A DNA stretch of 64,000 nt, from positions 1 to 64,000 of the forward strand of contig NZ_BANR01000012.1 of NCBI RefSeq assembly GCF_000332975.1, read 5' to 3'. A model generated the notes under the pieces. It did no database searches. It was given only the letters and a program-made list of their open reading frames with translations, and was not told the origin of the DNA. The stretch is from Gordonia aichiensis NBRC 108223 (GTDB lineage: Bacteria > Actinomycetota > Actinomycetes > Mycobacteriales > Mycobacteriaceae). A program made the translations under genes and the position numbers. Below are positions 16,618 to 27,104 of the stretch, piece after piece; within the stretch, counting starts at the first letter, position 1; each line of letters starts with the position of its first letter.

Positions 16618-17544
16618 TCAGAGCTGCGGCGCGACCTCATTCGCGATGAATTCGATATGCTCGACGTCATCAAGATCGAGCACCTGGAGATAGAGTCTGC
16701 TCACTCCGACGGCCCGGTAGGTCTCCATCTTCTCGACGACCTCGGAAGGCGTTCCCGCCAGCCCGTTTTCACGCAGTTCGTCAACGCTCCGACCAATGGC
16801 ATCGGCGCGTTTCGCCACTTCGGCATCGTTGCGACCGACGCACACCGTCAGCGCCGCCGAGTAGGTGAGTTCATCGGGTCCGCGACCGGCAGCGCGACAC
16901 GCATCGCGCACAACGTCGAACTGTCCGGACACGACGTCGACCTGCGCAAACGGGACGTTGAACTCGTCGGCAAATCTCGCAGCGAGGGCAGGCGTGCGCT
17001 TTCTGCCCATCCCACCTATGATGATCGGTGGCCGCGGCGACTGAACAGGCTTCGGCAATGCGGGCGAGCTCTTCACCTCGAAGTGCTTGCCGCTGTAATC
17101 GAACAGATCACCCACGGGCGTCGACCACAATCCGGTGATGATCTCCAAGTTCTCCGTCAGGCGCTCGAAGCGCTCGCCGAGAGCGGGGAACGGAATCGCA
17201 TACGCCTCATGTTCCTCAGCGAACCAGCCCGCCCCCAACCCGAATTCGATTCTTCCACCGCTCATCTCGTCGGCCTGTGCCACCTGGATGGCTAGCTGGC
17301 CCGGATGACGGAAAGTCGCTGACGTGACCAGCGTGCCGAGCTTGATCGTCGAGGTCTCACGCCCGAGAGCGGCAAGCGTCAACCAGGCATCGGTCGGTCC
17401 CGGCAGCCCCTCCGCGTTCATGGCGAGATAGTGATCGGAGCGGAAGAAGGCGTCGTACCCGAGATCTTCGCTCGCACGGGCAATGCGGAGCAACGTCGCG
17501 TAGGTGGCGCCCTGCTGGGGTTCGGTGAAGATTCGCAGTTCCAT
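16618..17544 (-). CDS. LLM-class flavin-dependent oxidoreductase (probably F420-dependent)
   Basis: 308 residues from ATG 17544, the start that begins with the usual MELRIFTEPQQG strand; longer frames lack the family start. Luciferase-like TIM-barrel features are YDAFFRSDHYLAM, LGTLVTSATFRHPGQLA, FGLGAGWFAEEHEAYGI-like (here EHEAYAIPF) and PPIIIGGMGRKRT. Actinobacterial members of this subfamily commonly use coenzyme F420. The gene is convergent with the pirin operon. The substrate is unknown. Confidence 0.8.
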   Translation of the reverse strand: MELRIFTEPQQGATYATLLRIARASEDLGYDAFFRSDHYLAMNAEGLPGPTDAWLTLAALGRETSTIKLGTLVTSATFRHPGQLAIQVAQADEMSGGRIEFGLGAGWFAEEHEAYAIPFPALGERFERLTENLEIITGLWSTPVGDLFDYSGKHFEVKSSPALPKPVQSPRPPIIIGGMGRKRTPALAARFADEFNVPFAQVDVVSGQFDVVRDACRAAGRGPDELTYSAALTVCVGRNDAEVAKRADAIGRSVDELRENGLAGTPSEVVEKMETYRAVGVSRLYLQVLDLDDVEHIEFIANEVAPQL

Positions 17545-17637
17545 GGGGCCCAATTTACGCGTCGGAGTACCGAACCCACGTCGACGCTCAGCGCTCGACA
17601 CCAGAACCCAACCACCGCAATCGATGAGGAGAAAGAA

Positions 17638-18087
17638 GTGTCAACACAGTCAGAGTCGACCACCCACGTCAACGATCCCGCGGCCATCGCCGAGGTCCTC
17701 GCCGAGTATCCGCGAATGCGAGCAGCGATCCTGACCCGCAACATCGACGAACTCGTCGATCTGCACGACCCCGAATTCGTGGGTACCGAATTGCCCGGGA
17801 CCCGGATCACAGCCGACGAGCACATCACCACGACCATGAACTCGCGCGACCTCGAGATGGAGTTCGACGACCTGCTGGTCAAGATCTTCGGCGACATCGC
17901 GCTCTGCTGGGGCACGCAGACGTTGCGCGGCCATCTCAACGGCGACGATCCGGGAACCTCTCCCGCAGTCGCTGCACAGGTCGAGACATCGGGCGTGCGG
18001 TGGTCGATGCTCGTGGTGTGGCGTCGTCACCCGGATCGGTGGCGAATGCTGTCCTACCAGGTCACTCCGCTGCCCGCAGCGACATAA
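17638..18087 (+). CDS. NTF2-like/SnoaL-type protein (DUF4440-like)
   Basis: 149 residues from GTG 17638, selected because GAGGAG lies about 7 nt upstream; no comparable site supports the longer frame. The pattern of an N-terminal helix (AEVLAEYPRMRAAILTRNIDELVDLHDPEFVGTE) followed by curved-sheet strands and a WRMLSYQVTPLP terminus fits ketosteroid-isomerase-like cone folds. It may be a small-molecule binding protein or enzyme. It is divergent from the LLM oxidoreductase, 93 bp apart. Confidence 0.65.
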   Translation: MSTQSESTTHVNDPAAIAEVLAEYPRMRAAILTRNIDELVDLHDPEFVGTELPGTRITADEHITTTMNSRDLEMEFDDLLVKIFGDIALCWGTQTLRGHLNGDDPGTSPAVAAQVETSGVRWSMLVVWRRHPDRWRMLSYQVTPLPAAT

Positions 18088-18107
18088 CGACTCCGCTCGG
18101 GCGATCG

Positions 18108-19100
18108 CTACCCCACCCTACCGGCGGGTACCAGTGACGCCTCGTCGGTCGTCGACAGCGTCAGCACCGCTTCGACGATGACGTCCTGCTCTTCGATCGT
18201 CGCCTCGAGTCTGCGCAGCCGGAATGCGACATCGTGTTCTGCCATGTCGCCGGTGATGTCCACGGCGGCCACGAGGTAGAACTCCATCGGTCCGACGTAC
18301 TCGGCGTGCAGGTAGGTGACCCTGTCGATGTCGGGCATGGCCAGCAACCGCACCAGAATGGCATCGCGGATCGGCGCCATGGCCTCCTGACCCAGCAGGA
18401 ACTCACTGTTCCGTCTGATCAGGAAGATCGCGATGAAGCCGAGCAGTACGCCGACGAGGATCGAACCGAGCGCATCCCAGACCGCGTTGCCAGTGATCTG
18501 ATGCAATGCCATACCGGCTGCGGCGATCGCGAGACCGACGAGCGCCGCGGAGTCTTCTGCGAAGACCGCGCGCAGCGTCGTGTTCGATGTGCGGCTGACG
18601 AATCGCAACGGATGCATGGACAGTCGACGTCCACCTGCTTTCGCCTGACGCACCGACTGCAGGAACGAAATACCCTCCAGCACTGCGGAAATCGCCAGCA
18701 CGATGTAGCCGACCGTATAGTTGGTGTCTTCTTCCGGGTGGACCAGCGCCGTGATGCCGTTCACCACCGACACCGCCGCGCCTACGGCAAACAAACCGAA
18801 AGCCGCAAACATCGACCAGATGTAGGTTTCTCGACCGTGTCCGAACGGGTGGCTACGAGTTCGGCCACGGTTTCCTCTGCGCTCCGCGATGAGCAGAAAG
18901 ATCTCGTTTCCCGAATCCGCCCACGAGTGCATGGCCTCCGCGGTCATCGATGCCGACCCGGTGAGGATCGCTGCAATCGTCTTGGCAATGGCGACTGCAA
19001 CATTCGCCGCGAACGCTATCACCACGGTGATCATCGAGTCCCCATCGTCGATGGGCGACGCGAGTTGGTCGTCGGTCAGCGGCACGTCGGTGTCAGCCAT
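18108..19100 (-). CDS. Cation diffusion facilitator (CDF) transporter
   Basis: 330 residues with about six predicted membrane helices. Motifs typical of CDF metal sites are EAMHSWADSGNE in helix 2, HPFGHGRE in the following loop, and EDSAALVGLAIAA in helix 5. The C-terminal cytoplasmic domain (IDRVTYLHAEYVGPMEFYLVAAVDI) is the CDF regulatory fold. It is predicted to export Zn2+, Fe2+ or a similar divalent metal in exchange for protons. The gene stands alone between an NTF2-like gene and the porin terminator. Confidence 0.88.
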   Translation of the reverse strand: MADTDVPLTDDQLASPIDDGDSMITVVIAFAANVAVAIAKTIAAILTGSASMTAEAMHSWADSGNEIFLLIAERRGNRGRTRSHPFGHGRETYIWSMFAAFGLFAVGAAVSVVNGITALVHPEEDTNYTVGYIVLAISAVLEGISFLQSVRQAKAGGRRLSMHPLRFVSRTSNTTLRAVFAEDSAALVGLAIAAAGMALHQITGNAVWDALGSILVGVLLGFIAIFLIRRNSEFLLGQEAMAPIRDAILVRLLAMPDIDRVTYLHAEYVGPMEFYLVAAVDITGDMAEHDVAFRLRRLEATIEEQDVIVEAVLTLSTTDEASLVPAGRVG

Positions 19101-19154
19101 TGTCCGATCGTCTCACGGAGAGACATCGCCCGCGACGATCCGCGTTACAGAGGT

Positions 19155-19194
19155 GACCGCGCGGTGCACCCAGCCGAAGGTGCACCGCGCGGTC
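19155..19194 (-). terminator. Strong GC hairpin terminator of the porin operon
   Basis: Perfect 16-bp stem, GACCGCGCGGTGCACC paired with its complement across an 8-nt loop, 24 bp past the stop of the downstream MspA-like gene. There is no U-tract, as is common for actinobacterial hairpins. Confidence 0.75.
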
Positions 19195-19218
19195 GTCGAA
19201 TCAGACTCGGGTGAGAGG

Positions 19219-19905
19219 TTATCCGAGGCTGAAAGGCTTCCCGTAGAACGTGACGACCTGTTCAGCGTTGCTGGTGACGACGTAGACGTTGGCGAACGAC
19301 CGCGCCTGTGCGTAGCCTGCACAGCCGTTGACCTGCATCGTCTCGTTGGTGTAGCTCAGCTTGGCGTGGTTGGTGTTCTTGTATCCGACCTTGCTGCTGT
19401 GCTTGTCGGAGCCGAAGTCGTCGGCCGACTCCACGTCGTTGATGTAGTAGTTGACCGCCTGTCCGGGTCCGATGCTGAGCGAGGCGCCCGAGCCGATGCT
19501 CGTCTTGTTGTCGACCAAGTCGCCTGCCGTCGCGCCCTGCGTGGCAACCCCTGCGCTGGCGTTGCCGCTACCGGTCACACCCGAGATGTTGACCTGGCAC
19601 CCGACGATGTAGCCCGCCTGAATCTTGATCTTCTTGGCGTCTTTGCTGGTCTTGACGGCGTAGCTGGCCGACACCCAGGCGTTGCGGTGCAGCGGCGTGC
19701 CGCCGAGCGACGGGTTGATATTGGCGGTTTCGTTGCTGCGCGTCACCGAAACAACGGTGCCGTCGCCCAGCGTCTGCTGATCGGTCTGTGACGGGAGCGC
19801 GACGTGGACGTCGGCGTGCGCGATGGCCGGTGCCATCAGAGCGGCGACGGTGGCGAATGCCGCGGGCGCACCGATGGCGGCGAGCCGCTTCAAGCTGATG
19901 TTCAT
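19219..19905 (-). CDS. MspA-family porin, second of a tandem pair
   Basis: 228 residues from ATG 19905 with GAGGAAGAA upstream. The signal peptide is about residues 1-31 (ending AIAHA-DVHVALP). MspA features are VTRSNETANINPSLGGTPLHRNAWVSASY, GYIVGCQVNISGV and the C-terminal INGCAGYAQARSF-like segment (VNGCAGYAQARSF) ending FYGKPFSLG. The family forms octameric goblet-shaped pores in the mycolate outer membrane for small hydrophilic solutes. It follows the homologous gene after 34 bp and shares a terminator. Confidence 0.92.
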   Translation of the reverse strand: MNISLKRLAAIGAPAAFATVAALMAPAIAHADVHVALPSQTDQQTLGDGTVVSVTRSNETANINPSLGGTPLHRNAWVSASYAVKTSKDAKKIKIQAGYIVGCQVNISGVTGSGNASAGVATQGATAGDLVDNKTSIGSGASLSIGPGQAVNYYINDVESADDFGSDKHSSKVGYKNTNHAKLSYTNETMQVNGCAGYAQARSFANVYVVTSNAEQVVTFYGKPFSLG

Positions 19906-19939
19906 TTCTTCCTCGAATGTTGGTTGTCGTGTGGGCGGG

Positions 19940-20620
19940 TCAGCCGATCGAGAAGGGCTTGCCGTAGAGGTTGACCTTCTGGTGATCGCTGCCGGTGGTC
20001 TCCACCACCGCGTACGAGCGGGCCTGCGCGTAGCCTGCGCAACCGTTGATGTTGAGCTGGACCCGGTCGTAGTTGAAGTACTGGGTGCCGGCCTTCTCGA
20101 CGTCCTTGTAGTCGATCTGCGCGAAGAGGACCTGCCCGGGGCTGAGCGGCAGGCTGATGCTTCCCGTCGCAGCCGGAACCATCGACACCGGACTGAAGCT
20201 GCCGGTGACACCGACCGTCATCGAGCCGATGTTCACCTGGCACCCGACGATGTAGCCGACCGACAACGTCGCCGCGGCGCCGTCTGTCGAGACACCGCCC
20301 GTGCCCGGCGATGCGGACTCACCCTGCGGTCCGTTGTTGGGTCCTGCGGGAGACGGCTTGAGGTTGGGCGCCTTCAGAGTGATGTTGCCGCTCACCCAGG
20401 CGGTGCGGCCCAGGCCGTTGGCCGCGAGCGACGGTGAGATCTGCGCGTGCTCGTTGCTGCGGGTCAAGGTCAGTCCGTCGCCGGTCGCCGTTCCTCCGGG
20501 CAGCCGAACGAAGGCGTCGCCGTGCGCGGGAGCCGCGGCCAGGCCGACGGCGGTCGCGACGGCACCGATGGCCAGTGCGCCTACGGCACCCCGCCGCATC
20601 CGTGACTCGTTGGTGGTCAT
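19940..20620 (-). CDS. MspA-family porin, first of a tandem pair
   Basis: 226 residues from ATG 20620 (AGGGGA upstream). An N-terminal signal sequence (ALAIGAVATAVGLAAAPAHG-DAFVRLPGG) is followed by the MspA beta-domain: LTRSNEHAQISPSLAANGLGRTAWVSG, GYIVGCQVNIGS, INGCAGYAQARSYA and LYGKPFSIG. It differs from its neighbour by a Pro/Gly-rich insertion around residues 85-105 (PSPAGPNNGPQGESASPGTG), which would fall in a loop. The pair probably arose by duplication. Confidence 0.92.
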   Translation of the reverse strand: MTTNESRMRRGAVGALAIGAVATAVGLAAAPAHGDAFVRLPGGTATGDGLTLTRSNEHAQISPSLAANGLGRTAWVSGNITLKAPNLKPSPAGPNNGPQGESASPGTGGVSTDGAAATLSVGYIVGCQVNIGSMTVGVTGSFSPVSMVPAATGSISLPLSPGQVLFAQIDYKDVEKAGTQYFNYDRVQLNINGCAGYAQARSYAVVETTGSDHQKVNLYGKPFSIG

Positions 20621-20928
20621 GTAGTCCCCTCAAGATGTGTTCGTTGCTCGGCCCGCTCGCTCGATCCGCGCGCTACGCCGGTCGTCGCCCCAGCGGCAAC
20701 TCCGCGCGAACTGTACTGAGATCTCGGCAAACAACAGATGAACCGGCGCTGTCGCCCGTACGGCACGTTGACCAACTTGTGATCTTCGAACCCGTTGCAC
20801 GACAGTAACTTTCGTTTTGCACCATTTGCCCCGTCGAAGAACGGACATAAGCGGCAGTTGACGGATCGTCGAAAGTGAACGTCGCCTTTGGCATACCGTC
20901 CCACCGCTCACCCGGTTAGTGTTCACGA
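20621..20928. other. Divergent promoter region, porins / APC permease
   Basis: About 308 bp between divergent genes. It should hold both promoters. I found no clear palindrome, RNA gene or convincing coding frame. The permease GTG at 20929 has no ribosome-binding site directly upstream. Confidence 0.45.
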
Positions 20929-22875
<1,947 letters not shown>

Positions 22876-22893
22876 CGCCGCACCCATGACGAT

Positions 22894-22914
22894 TGTCACG
22901 GGCGAACCGTGACA
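22894..22914. promoter_or_regulatory. Inverted repeat between permease and ABC exporter genes
   Basis: Perfect 8-bp arms TGTCACGG / CCGTGACA around GCGAA, 18 bp after the permease stop and 44 bp before the ABC ATPase start. It is either the permease terminator or an operator of the ABC/two-component operon, for instance for its LuxR-type regulator. Confidence 0.5.
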
Positions 22915-22958
22915 TCTGCTCTGAGTGCGGACGCCGATGCGGCGACAGTGTTGATGTC

Positions 22959-23903
22959 ATGAACAACATCGATCCCTCCGCGACTCGGGCAGCGAGCGCC
23001 ACTCGCTCCGTGCCCGCACTCGTCATCGACGACGTCACCAAGACCTTCCGCAGCGGCAACGGTTCGGACGTCACCGCCGTCGACGGTCTCAGCATGACTA
23101 TCAGCCCTAGCGAAGTCGTCGCCTTCCTCGGTCCCAACGGCGCGGGTAAGACCACGACGCTCGACATGGTTCTCGGCCTGACACAACCGGATTCGGGCAC
23201 TGTGGCGGTGTACGGTTTGCCCGCGCGTAAGGCCGCGCGAACGGGGCGGGTCGCTGCTGTCCTGCAGAATGGCGGACTCCTGCCCGACTTCACGGTCGAG
23301 GAGACCATGCACATCATCGCCGACCTGCACGGCCGCTCGCGCGACGTTGAGGCGGTGATGGCTCGCGCCGGCATCGCAGACATAGCGGCACGCAAGGTCT
23401 CCCGATGCTCCGGCGGCGAGCAGCAGCGCCTGAAGTTCGCGTTGGCAACACTTCCCGACCCCGACCTCATAGTTCTCGACGAACCCACGGCGGGCATGGA
23501 CGTCGAATCCCGACGTGCCTTTTGGTCGGCGATCCGCGCCGACGCCGGCGCCGGTCGTACCGTCGTCTTCGCCACCCACTATCTCGAAGAGGCCGATGAT
23601 TTCGCCGACCGCATCGTGATGGTGTCGCACGGGCGCCTCGTCGCCGACGGTTCGACCGCCGAGATCCGCAACATCGCCAGCCGACGCGTGGTGTCGGCGA
23701 TCCTCGACGAGGACTGCGTGTCCGTCGTCGCCAGCGAGTTTCCCGACCTCGAGGTCGTCGAACGACGTGGGGGACGAACCTATCTGTCCGCGAACGATTC
23801 CGACGCACTCGCGCGGTGCCTGCTCACCACGACCGACGCGCGAGAGCTCGAGATCGCAACCCACAACCTCGAAGACGCGTTCGTCGCGCTCACCACAGAC
23901 TGA
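22959..23903 (+). CDS. ABC-2 exporter ATP-binding protein (daunorubicin-resistance type)
   Basis: 314 residues from ATG 22959; the frame extends 66 nt upstream, but across the inverted repeat. Motifs are Walker A GPNGAGKTT, Q-loop VLQNGG, signature SGGEQQR (here CSGGEQQRLKFA), Walker B LIVLDEPTAGMD and the H-loop ATHYLEEAD. The C-terminal accessory domain is typical of DrrA/CcmA-like exporters. It forms an operon with the permease (45 bp downstream) and the two-component system, a common arrangement for drug or peptide-sensing export modules. Confidence 0.9.
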   Translation: MNNIDPSATRAASATRSVPALVIDDVTKTFRSGNGSDVTAVDGLSMTISPSEVVAFLGPNGAGKTTTLDMVLGLTQPDSGTVAVYGLPARKAARTGRVAAVLQNGGLLPDFTVEETMHIIADLHGRSRDVEAVMARAGIADIAARKVSRCSGGEQQRLKFALATLPDPDLIVLDEPTAGMDVESRRAFWSAIRADAGAGRTVVFATHYLEEADDFADRIVMVSHGRLVADGSTAEIRNIASRRVVSAILDEDCVSVVASEFPDLEVVERRGGRTYLSANDSDALARCLLTTTDARELEIATHNLEDAFVALTTD

Positions 23904-23948
23904 CCGACGACCATCGCACACACCCTGCACACCGAAAGGCGCGCCATC

Positions 23949-24755
23949 ATGAACGTGCACACTTCCGACGCTCCGACCACGTCCGGTTCGGACTCCCTGC
24001 GCGGATTCCTCCCCTCACCCACCTACCTACGCCTCGACATCCGCCGCGTGCTGCGCAATCGCCGCGCGATGATCTTCACTGTCGCCATGCCGGCGCTGCT
24101 CTATCTCGTTTTCGGTGCGACCCAGAAGACGAACGACACTGTGGGATCGGGGAATGTCGCCTTCTACGTGCTCATCGGTATGGCTGTCTACGGGGCAATC
24201 CTCGCCGCAGCCACGAACGCGGCCTCGGTGGCAATCGAACAGCAGGCCGGCTGGACCAGAACACTCATGATGACACCACTGCAGCCGGCGGGCTATGTGG
24301 CCACGAAAGTCGGTGTGGCCCTCGCAATGGGTGCACTACCGATCGTGGTGCTCTGTATCGCCGGAGTCGCCACCGGTGCTCACGCTCCCATCGGGGTCGC
24401 GATCGTGTGCCTGTTGCTCGGATGGATCGGGGCGTCGGTGTTCGCAGCACTGGGACTGGCCGTAGGAAGCATCATGCGCTCCGACGGGGCCATGCAGGTC
24501 ATGGGTGGCGTGCTGGCTCTCCTCGCCTTCGCAGGCAACGTGTTCGTGCCGCTGAAGGGCACCATGCTGACCATCTCCCAGTTCACCCCGATGTTCGGAG
24601 TGGTGACGCTTGCCCGCTACCCGCTCGACCACGGTGTCACGGTCTACGGCGCACACATCGGGCTCTGGGTTGCCATCGCCAATCTGGTCTTCTGGGCCGC
24701 AGTGTTCTCTCTCGCTGCCGCGGTCTTCTACAGTCGCAGTACACAGCGTCAGTAG
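23949..24755 (+). CDS. ABC-2 type exporter permease
   Basis: 268 residues from ATG 23949 with a weak upstream AAAGG. Six predicted membrane helices carry the ABC-2 pattern: YLRLDIRRVLRNRRAMIFTVAMPALLYLVFG at the start and QVMGGVLALLAFAGNVFVPL in the fifth-helix region. It pairs with the preceding ATPase to form a (2+2) exporter. The substrate is unknown. Confidence 0.88.
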   Translation: MNVHTSDAPTTSGSDSLRGFLPSPTYLRLDIRRVLRNRRAMIFTVAMPALLYLVFGATQKTNDTVGSGNVAFYVLIGMAVYGAILAAATNAASVAIEQQAGWTRTLMMTPLQPAGYVATKVGVALAMGALPIVVLCIAGVATGAHAPIGVAIVCLLLGWIGASVFAALGLAVGSIMRSDGAMQVMGGVLALLAFAGNVFVPLKGTMLTISQFTPMFGVVTLARYPLDHGVTVYGAHIGLWVAIANLVFWAAVFSLAAAVFYSRSTQRQ

Positions 24756-24814
24756 CAGACGAGCGCAACCGGATATGCGATCAGGAGAACGAGACCCATG
24801 ACGATCGAGAGCCC

Positions 24815-25921
24815 GTGGCGGTGAATCGGTTCGGTCTCCGCAGCGATGTGGTGGCACCCTGGCGCAACCTGCGCTGGGTGTTCACCGCTGTCTGGATGAT
24901 CTTCCTGGCCTACCCGATCGGCGCCGTCGCGGCCTCCGACCACTCGACCGCCACCAAAGCCATCGGCTTCACCATTCTGACCGTCTTCGCACTCGGATAT
25001 CTGTGGGCGAGCGTGTATCTGCTCACCGGTGGTGGTGCCACCGACCGGCGGGGCATTCCGCTCTTTCTGCTGTTGACCTGCTTGATGGTGGCGCTGCTTC
25101 CCATCGTCAACGAAAGCGCCTTCGGCGCAGCGCCCTTCCTGATGGTTGTCGCCGCGTTCTGCTTTCCGACGCGCTGGGCGCTGCTGTGCATCGGCGCCCT
25201 CGTTGTCTTCTCGGTTGCACTGCCACGCCTGTTCGGCTGGAGTACGGACGCCAGTATCGTCCTGGTGCTGCTCGCAGTCGGGATGACCATGCTCGGCTTC
25301 CGTCTGATCGCGGTTCGTGAGGGCGAACGCGAACGTGAAGAAGAGCGCCGCCGGGAACTCAATGCCCGACTCGCGATCGTCGCCGAGCGCGAACGGGTCG
25401 CTCGCGACGTGCACGACATCCTCGGGCACTCGCTGACGGTGATCAGTGTGAAAACCGAACTCGCGCAGCGGCTCGTCGAGCTCGATCCGCCCCGCGCACA
25501 ACATGAGCTGGGCGAGATCAACCAACTGACCCGCGATGCTCTCGCACAGGTACGGGCAACCGTCGGCCGCATGCGTACACCTGATCTCCCCGATACCATC
25601 GCCGGTGCCGACAGTGCGCTACATGCTGCGGGAATCGATGCGACACTGCCGGAGACCTCCGTCGCGACCGAGCACGCCGAGCTGTTCGCCTGGGTGTTAC
25701 GCGAAACCGTCACCAACGTGGTCAGACACAGTGGAGCACAGCACTGTGATGTGCGCATCAACGCCTCGTCGATCTCCGTTCACGACGACGGGCGCGGGCT
25801 TGGCGACGCCGAGCACGGCAACGGGCTGCGCGGCTTACGTGAACGTGTCGAATCAGCAGGCGGCACAGTGTGTTTTGACTCCGATGCGACGGGAACGACC
25901 GTACGGGTGCAGATCTCATGA
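24815..25921 (+). CDS. Sensor histidine kinase, DesK/NarL-partner type
   Basis: About 368 residues. The start is uncertain (GTG 24815 or GTG 24821). Four to six N-terminal membrane helices are followed by a coiled, charged linker (EGEREREEERRREL), the HisKA_3 box ERERVARDVHDILGHSLTVIS with phospho-acceptor His200, and an HATPase domain with HDDGRGLGDAEHGNGLRGLRERV. The stop overlaps the response-regulator start. It presumably senses membrane or cell-envelope stress and controls the adjacent exporter. A nine-codon frame at 24798-24824 overlaps the candidate start. Confidence 0.88.
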   Translation: MAVNRFGLRSDVVAPWRNLRWVFTAVWMIFLAYPIGAVAASDHSTATKAIGFTILTVFALGYLWASVYLLTGGGATDRRGIPLFLLLTCLMVALLPIVNESAFGAAPFLMVVAAFCFPTRWALLCIGALVVFSVALPRLFGWSTDASIVLVLLAVGMTMLGFRLIAVREGEREREEERRRELNARLAIVAERERVARDVHDILGHSLTVISVKTELAQRLVELDPPRAQHELGEINQLTRDALAQVRATVGRMRTPDLPDTIAGADSALHAAGIDATLPETSVATEHAELFAWVLRETVTNVVRHSGAQHCDVRINASSISVHDDGRGLGDAEHGNGLRGLRERVESAGGTVCFDSDATGTTVRVQIS

Positions 25922-26532
25922 GTGACCCGATCCGGCTGCTGCTCGCCGACGACCAGGCGCTCGTCCGCGGGGCATTGGCCGCGCTCCTCGACCTCGAGCC
26001 CGACCTCGAGGTCGTGGCGCAGGTTGGACGTGGCGACGAGGTCGTCGGCGCTGCGCGCAGCTCCGATGCCCAGGTGTGCCTGCTCGACATCGAGATGCCG
26101 GGAGCAGACGGCATCGAGGCGGCAGCCGCCATTCGCACACAACTGCAGGGGGTACGTTCGCTGATCGTCACGACGTTCGGCCGTCCGGGCTACCTACGCC
26201 GGGCCATCGACGCAGGTGCGTCCGGTTTCGTCGTCAAGGACACCCCCGCAGCGCAGCTCGCCGATGCCGTACGTCGCGTGCACGCGGGTCTGCGCGTCGT
26301 CGATCCGACTCTTGCGACCGAAAGCCTCACCAGCGGCGAGAATCCGTTGACGGCGCGCGAGACCGACGTGCTGCGGGCGGCGCTGTCGGGCGCAACGGTC
26401 GCCACGATCGCGGCGCAGGTACACCTGTCGCCGGGAACGGTGCGCAACCACCTGTCGGCGGCGATCGGCAAGACAGGGGCGACCACACGCGGCGAGGCAG
26501 CCCACATCGCGCGCGATCGCGGCTGGATCTGA
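25918..26532 (+). CDS. LuxR/NarL-family response regulator
   Basis: 204 residues from ATG 25918, overlapping the kinase stop (ATGA). The receiver domain has ADDQALVRGAL and phospho-acceptor Asp57 in LLDIEMPGADG, plus the Lys of FVVKD. The C-terminal LuxR helix-turn-helix runs from NPLTARETDVLRAALSGATV to HLSPGTVRNHLSAAIGKTGA. It is the partner of the DesK-like kinase. Likely targets are the exporter promoter at 22894-22958 and possibly the secreted protein gene downstream. Confidence 0.92.
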   Translation: MSDPIRLLLADDQALVRGALAALLDLEPDLEVVAQVGRGDEVVGAARSSDAQVCLLDIEMPGADGIEAAAAIRTQLQGVRSLIVTTFGRPGYLRRAIDAGASGFVVKDTPAAQLADAVRRVHAGLRVVDPTLATESLTSGENPLTARETDVLRAALSGATVATIAAQVHLSPGTVRNHLSAAIGKTGATTRGEAAHIARDRGWI

Positions 26533-26626
26533 CACGCCAGCGATACGTCGTCGACGCTCTCCCATCCGCGCTCGGTGCCAGCTCCGAATCGCTGGTGATC
26601 GTCCACCGACAACGAAGGAGAATTCC

Positions 26627-27046
26627 ATGCGGAACGCAGCCCGTATCGCGCTCGGAGCCATGATCACCACCGCAGGTGCCGGAGCAATTGCATTCGCCGC
26701 AGCACCAAGTGCCTCGGCAGCCCCGAACGTATGTCCGGCGCTCCCGGGTCAGAGCTCGACAATGCCCGGTTGTTCGGCACAATCAGGTCCGACCGGACTC
26801 AGTCTTGCGGTCACCGACAACGGCGGCACAGCCTCGTCGAAGGCCGACAACTACGCCGGCCCGGCCGCAATTGCCGTGGGCCCCAAGGCGTCTGTCACCA
26901 TGACCGGGATCAAACCGGGACTCGCCATCGGTATCGCCGGACCAGGCGCGACCGTCACTGTTGACGGCAAGAACGCACCGACCTGCACGGGCGGGACCTC
27001 GTTCGCGGGCGACTTCCAGACCCTCAAGGGCTGCTGGAAGCCCTGA
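26627..27046 (+). CDS. Small secreted protein of unknown function
   Basis: 139 residues, ATG 26627 preceded by GAAGGAGAA. A clear signal peptide ends near ASA-APNVCPALPG (about residue 32). The mature part is about 107 residues with four cysteines (CPALPG, GCSAQSG, TCTGG, GCWKP) that could make two disulfides, and Gly/Ala/Thr-rich strands. I recognise no enzyme motif. It sits 94 bp downstream of the response regulator, so it may belong to its regulon. Confidence 0.75.
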   Translation: MRNAARIALGAMITTAGAGAIAFAAAPSASAAPNVCPALPGQSSTMPGCSAQSGPTGLSLAVTDNGGTASSKADNYAGPAAIAVGPKASVTMTGIKPGLAIGIAGPGATVTVDGKNAPTCTGGTSFAGDFQTLKGCWKP

Positions 27047-27104
27047 TCATCGGTGCTCGTTGCACGCCAGGCGCCGGGGCGGGCGCAGAGAGATGTCCGC
27101 CGGG

